A stretch of 64,000 bases of DNA from Legionella moravica DSM 19234 (GTDB lineage Bacteria > Pseudomonadota > Gammaproteobacteria > Legionellales > Legionellaceae): the NCBI RefSeq assembly GCF_000423305.1, contig NZ_KE383999.1, forward strand, positions 115,652 to 179,651, read 5' to 3'. The notes under the pieces were generated by a model that was given only the letters and a program-made list of their open reading frames with translations, was not told the origin of the DNA and searched no databases. Every line of letters begins with the position of its first letter. The first letter of the stretch is position 1. This document shows, piece after piece, positions 60,620 to 64,000 of the stretch. The position numbers and the translations under genes were made by a program.

Positions 60620-62041
60620 ATGATGAATTCTGATGATTTGTCTGCAGATATCGATGGGTACAATGTCACTTTATCTCGAAAAGATAAAACTATAATGGTT
60701 AGTCTAAATAAAAAAGATAAATCCATTTTAGAAGGGAAATTTGCCTTTTATAAACTTAATGAGCTTATATTATTGCCCATATTTAAAGAAGCTGTACCAG
60801 GAGAAAATGAAGTTTTGGTCAATGTCTGGCATACCAAAAAAGCTCCTGGAGTGATAATAAAATATGCCACGAAACAACATCTTGCTATAGTATTTACGAC
60901 TGAGGGAGAAGTCGATGAGTATTTTGAGCAATTTATTTCAGCAGCAGGCATATTGAGTATTAAAGAAGAGTTCAAAGGAACCTCGAACACTTATTTTGAT
61001 GAAGTACGTTTTGTTCAGTGTCTTGCTTCTCATCATCTGACTGTGGAGATGTTGCGACATGAGCATCACTTTAGTGAAAGTAGAATATCGCTGCTTGCAG
61101 AACATCAATTCAATTTCACTACTCTTTTAAAACAAGGAGTCAGCTTGCAGCAAATAAAAGAGATGAAACCAGAGTTACTTACTTTAATAAATTTGCAGGA
61201 CATCTTGAGCCTTGTGACTTTGGAGCAAATCACTGGAAAAAATCACACCGCACCCCCTGTTCCCAAAATGGAGTTTCGCTTTCCTGAGTGGCCACCTACA
61301 CAAGGAACAGCGCGGACTTTCGGTGGTCTGTTTAATATAAGGTATGCCAATAACCGATGCGAGATAAGCTATCGTCATAAAAAAAATGGAGAGTTGGCGC
61401 TCATGACCCTAAGAGTTGATAGGCCTCAGGAGGAAGAGAAAATCACACTGGATGCTGAAATCAACAAAGTGAGTCCTGAACGATTAATTCATGATTGGTA
61501 TCATCTTCCTGAGTGCCGTTCCGATTTGTCTGGTTTTATCACCAGAAGACTATACTGCCCCGAACTTAATTTTGTTATCACCAAAAAATTAGCCCCCACT
61601 TTTCCAGAACGGAAATATGATGAAGCTGTTTCCATTCCCATAGGCATTAATCCTGTTTATTACCGGGAACAACGGTTTGCTCATTTTCTTATGAAAAAAG
61701 GGTGTCCTTTGGAGTCGTTTCGAAAGCTGCCTGGTATGACCAATATAAAATTAATGACCTTGTGTTTTCACCATGATCTTCTGGTTTGTTTGCTTAAAAA
61801 GGGGATGGTTTTGACTGATTTTGCAAAAATTGATGAAAACAGATTGTTGCACGTATTTGATAATAAAGATTCAGCAATCCGTGCGTTGCATTTTGTAAAG
61901 CCGGCGGAACTTTTTAGTTTGAAGCAAAAAGCGACATACTGTCCATCACATCAGTTGTTCACTCAGGTCAGGTCCGAAATGAATGAACCTGATTCGGATG
62001 ATGAAGAACATTCCTACCCGGCATCGAGCGTTCCAGTCTGA
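60620..62041 (+). CDS. Unrecognised Legionella-type protein, acidic C-terminus
   Basis: I do not recognise this 473-residue soluble protein. A helical repeat seems to occur twice: LLKQGVSLQQIKEMKPELLTL (about residues 173-193) and LLKKGMVLTDFAKIDENRLL (about 392-411), each following an H/F-rich helix. The middle is a basic beta-rich region. The tail reads MNEPDSDDEEHSYPASSVPV, with a D/E run 8-13 residues from the end, a trait of many Dot/Icm substrates. The start ATG at 60620 has AAAGGG 9 nt upstream; the frame is open from 60581. Single gene. Confidence 0.7.
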   Translation: MMNSDDLSADIDGYNVTLSRKDKTIMVSLNKKDKSILEGKFAFYKLNELILLPIFKEAVPGENEVLVNVWHTKKAPGVIIKYATKQHLAIVFTTEGEVDEYFEQFISAAGILSIKEEFKGTSNTYFDEVRFVQCLASHHLTVEMLRHEHHFSESRISLLAEHQFNFTTLLKQGVSLQQIKEMKPELLTLINLQDILSLVTLEQITGKNHTAPPVPKMEFRFPEWPPTQGTARTFGGLFNIRYANNRCEISYRHKKNGELALMTLRVDRPQEEEKITLDAEINKVSPERLIHDWYHLPECRSDLSGFITRRLYCPELNFVITKKLAPTFPERKYDEAVSIPIGINPVYYREQRFAHFLMKKGCPLESFRKLPGMTNIKLMTLCFHHDLLVCLLKKGMVLTDFAKIDENRLLHVFDNKDSAIRALHFVKPAELFSLKQKATYCPSHQLFTQVRSEMNEPDSDDEEHSYPASSVPV

Positions 62042-62262
62042 ACTATGTAATATAAAGCGAAACACTGAATGTGTGTTGCTTTATAATACTCATTTAAGGA
62101 ACTGTTGTGCACTCTGAAATTGATTCCTTGTATATATAGAGCTACTTTGGTTATGTGAATGTTGCTGAAGCAAAAAAATTGATCATCGATTAAGGAATTT
62201 ACTTGTCCCAATTTCGTTAATTTTGTACTATTCTAGCGATTGGTTATCCGGTAAAAGTATCT

Positions 62263-62799
62263 ATGTTCATCAACAACCTGCCTTTATATACAATTCAATC
62301 CACAGCCTCTGCATCGCTCAAGAAATGGTTGGAATATGAGGATTCTCTTACAGAGAAATTAATTTCGTCTATGGGATCTGCTGAACTGGATCGTGTTTTT
62401 CAAAATTGGGCTTCTACTGACTGGTGGACTAGATATGTGCTGCACATACAGAATGATCGTGTTTTTTTAAGAGAAATATTGATGAAAAATAATGGGGTTG
62501 AGTATTGGTATGCTCGTACTATTATTCCTCAAAGTTGTTATGATTCACATCAGGATTTTTTTAATCGATTGAGCAACGAATCAATTCGAAATTTAATTTT
62601 TGGAGAACCCAGAGTCCAAAAAATACAGATGATTTGTTATCCTGTCGATTCCGAGTGCATCGAATTCCACTGGGTCAAAAACCATTTAAAATCCGTTAAC
62701 GGAATACTTTGGGTTCGACTGGCTGAATATACAGTAGATCAGAAACATCATTTTTATTTGGTAGAAATTTTATTACCCCAACTAGAGGCTGTTACGTGA
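62263..62799 (+). CDS. ubiC: Chorismate pyruvate-lyase (UbiC-like)
   Basis: Makes 4-hydroxybenzoate, the ring precursor of ubiquinone. The 178-residue protein matches UbiC: LLxWLxxEDSLTEK at the N-terminus, VFLREILMKNNGVEYWYARTIIP in the middle, and LVEILLPQL at the end. It overlaps ubiA by 4 nt, the standard ubiCA pair, which supports the call despite modest similarity. Confidence 0.88.
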   Translation: MFINNLPLYTIQSTASASLKKWLEYEDSLTEKLISSMGSAELDRVFQNWASTDWWTRYVLHIQNDRVFLREILMKNNGVEYWYARTIIPQSCYDSHQDFFNRLSNESIRNLIFGEPRVQKIQMICYPVDSECIEFHWVKNHLKSVNGILWVRLAEYTVDQKHHFYLVEILLPQLEAVT

Positions 62800-63641
62800 T
62801 AAAATGGAGTGCTTATTGGCGGTTGGCACGATTAAATAAACCCGTCGGAATTTTATTACTCTGGTACCCGACTGCCTGGGCTTTGTGGATAGCGAATAAA
62901 GGAAACCCGTCGTTAAAATTATTCACCTTATTTTTATTGGGTACCGTATTCATGCGGTCTGCGGGGTGTGTTATTAATGATATAGCAGACAGAAACGTTG
63001 ACCGATACGTCGCAAGGACCAAGTTACGGCCTTTAACATCTGGTGAAGTCAGTTTGTTTGAGTCTTTTTTAGTACTTATATTTCTGCTTTTTTGTTCGTT
63101 ATTTATATTAATCAATCTGCCTCAAGCCTGTTTTTATCTGGCCTTGGTTTCATTATTTATTACCTTTCTCTATCCCTTTTGTAAACGTTTTTTTAATGCA
63201 CCACAGGTTGTACTCGGATTAGCATTTTCAATGGGTATCCCTATGGCTTATGTTGCTTCATACGCGCCTATGAATGGTAATTTGATTCTTTTGCTGTTAA
63301 TAAATTTCGTATGGATAGTCGCCTACGACACTATGTACGCCATGACCGATAAAGAAGATGATTTAAAAATTGGAGTGAAATCAACAGCGATTTATTTTGC
63401 TGAATACGATCGCTTTATAATCGCGGTGTTGTTGTTTACTCTCCATTCACTGTGGCTGCTCTGGGCTTATTTTTTTAAAACCAATTCTGGATTTTATCTT
63501 ATTTGGTGCGCTGGTGCTTGGATATTACTTTATCAAATCAAGCTTATCCATAATCGAAATCCAAAAGAGTGCTTTAGAGCTTTTTTAGTGAGCAGTTATT
63601 ATGGGATGCTCATGTGGGCTGCTGTTTGGATAGGTATGTAG
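62796..63641 (+). CDS. ubiA: 4-hydroxybenzoate polyprenyltransferase UbiA
   Basis: Inner-membrane enzyme that prenylates 4-hydroxybenzoate. The 281-residue protein has about 8-9 TM segments and both Asp-rich motifs: NDIADRNVDRYVARTKLRPL and YDTMYAMTDKEDDLKIGVKS. Starts with GTG at 62796, overlapping ubiC by 4 nt. Confidence 0.95.
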   Translation: MIKWSAYWRLARLNKPVGILLLWYPTAWALWIANKGNPSLKLFTLFLLGTVFMRSAGCVINDIADRNVDRYVARTKLRPLTSGEVSLFESFLVLIFLLFCSLFILINLPQACFYLALVSLFITFLYPFCKRFFNAPQVVLGLAFSMGIPMAYVASYAPMNGNLILLLLINFVWIVAYDTMYAMTDKEDDLKIGVKSTAIYFAEYDRFIIAVLLFTLHSLWLLWAYFFKTNSGFYLIWCAGAWILLYQIKLIHNRNPKECFRAFLVSSYYGMLMWAAVWIGM

Positions 63642-63808
63642 TAATTCATGCTAATATCTAAGCTAGTTTATATGTCTTTAAATATGCACATCAATACAAG
63701 TTACGATGTACAGGGTGTGATTAATGAATATTTTAAGTATGTACTATTGCGTTAAGCCCTCTACAAATTGTCTAATCCTGTAGATTAAATGTTACATCTC
63801 GTACATCA

Positions 63809-64000
63809 TCACTTTGTTAGGGAAATGGTTGACTCCTGGTTATTTTTTTCTGGTAAATCCTCTGAAGAGCTAAATAGTGTAAGTGCATCATAGCTGGTAT
63901 AATAAGCTGTCAAAGTTGAACTGTCTGAACTGCTTGAACTGCTTGAACTGCTTGAACTGCTTGAACTGCTTGAACTGCTTGAACTGCTTGAACTGCTTGA
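63809..64000 (-). CDS. 3' end of a polyserine-containing protein (partial)
   Basis: A minus-strand frame enters from beyond the right edge and ends with TGA at 63809. It begins in the window with Ser encoded by TCA-AGC-AGT repeats, then passes DSSTLTAYYTSYDALTLFSSSEDLPEKNNQESTISLTK. The other two minus frames stop soon after the repeat, and only this one gives plausible sequence. No start is in the window, so function and full size are unknown. Confidence 0.55.
   Translation of the reverse strand, partial: SSSSSSSSSSSSSSSSSSSSSSSSSDSSTLTAYYTSYDALTLFSSSEDLPEKNNQESTISLTK
63918..64000. repeat. 9-bp tandem minisatellite (GAACTGCTT)n, truncated by window edge
   Basis: Eight perfect 9-bp units (63927-63998) preceded by one degenerate unit (GAACTGTCT, 63918-63926), continuing past the edge. 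Read on the minus strand it encodes Ser-Ser-Ser per unit. Being a multiple of 3, length changes keep the frame. Confidence 0.9.

Noticed and set aside
63918..64000. CRISPR array or Leu-rich protein on the plus strand at the right edge
   Set aside because: The unit is 9 bp with no spacers, so not CRISPR. The plus-strand frames through it have stops shortly upstream and no start; the minus frame is better.
1..64000. Prophage, integrative element, toxin-antitoxin or restriction system
   Set aside because: No integrase, transposase, phage structural gene, methyltransferase of that kind, or small paired genes were seen on either strand.

Overview
The window looks like chromosomal DNA of a Legionella, most likely Legionella pneumophila. 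The AT-rich coding style, the gene content and order, and a full-length gene that I recognise as the Dot/Icm effector VpdC (54803-57493) all point there. No rRNA, tRNA, CRISPR array, integrase or transposase gene was seen.

Layout. 1-1941 (minus): start of rlmH, then rsfS and a POT-family peptide transporter. 2141-8711 (plus): histidine degradation genes hutU-hutH, an aldehyde dehydrogenase and an HSDL2-like SDR, running into rnhA and dnaQ. 8842-11796: small secreted and envelope genes (a Cys-containing secreted protein, a YkuD transpeptidase), then erpA and mnmA. 12220-21967: one long co-directional housekeeping run, yceD-rpmF-plsX-fabH-fabD-fabG-acpP-fabF-mltG-tmk-holB-PilZ-tatD, covering fatty-acid synthesis, a ribosomal protein, peptidoglycan chain release and DNA replication. 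22445-31584: accessory stretch with two unrecognised Legionella-type proteins, three MFS transporters, anmK, a PolB-like exonuclease and an SLT lipoprotein. 31703-42841: adk, a thioredoxin, glpD, a DUF2490 protein, a eukaryotic-like RhoGAP protein, a DUF2339 membrane protein, glpK, a beta-lactamase-fold protein that has lost its catalytic residues, and gltA. 43219-54617: gyrA-serC-aroA-cmk-rpsA, lapA-lapB, a DegT-type sugar aminotransferase and pyrF. 54803-62041: vpdC, two further unrecognised proteins that could be effectors, and between them a holD-like psi subunit gene and an orphan pseudopilin. 62263-63641: ubiC-ubiA. The right edge cuts a minus-strand gene whose 3' part is a 9-bp minisatellite encoding polyserine.

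The most notable signals are: (1) a RhoGAP-domain protein (35291-36517) with its arginine finger, a host-type GTPase regulator, bracketed by two related repeat elements in the same orientation; (2) a family of short palindromic elements with ends like TGTTGACA...TGTCAACA, found intact or as fragments in many intergenic gaps and twice supplying a gene's stop codon; (3) a serine-hydrolase-fold protein in which the S-x-x-K motif has become G-x-x-E; and (4) a cluster of orphan proteins with no enzyme signature that I recognise, some with acidic or Ser/Glu-rich C-termini of the kind often seen in Dot/Icm substrates.

All family calls come from motif reading and recall. No database search was run.
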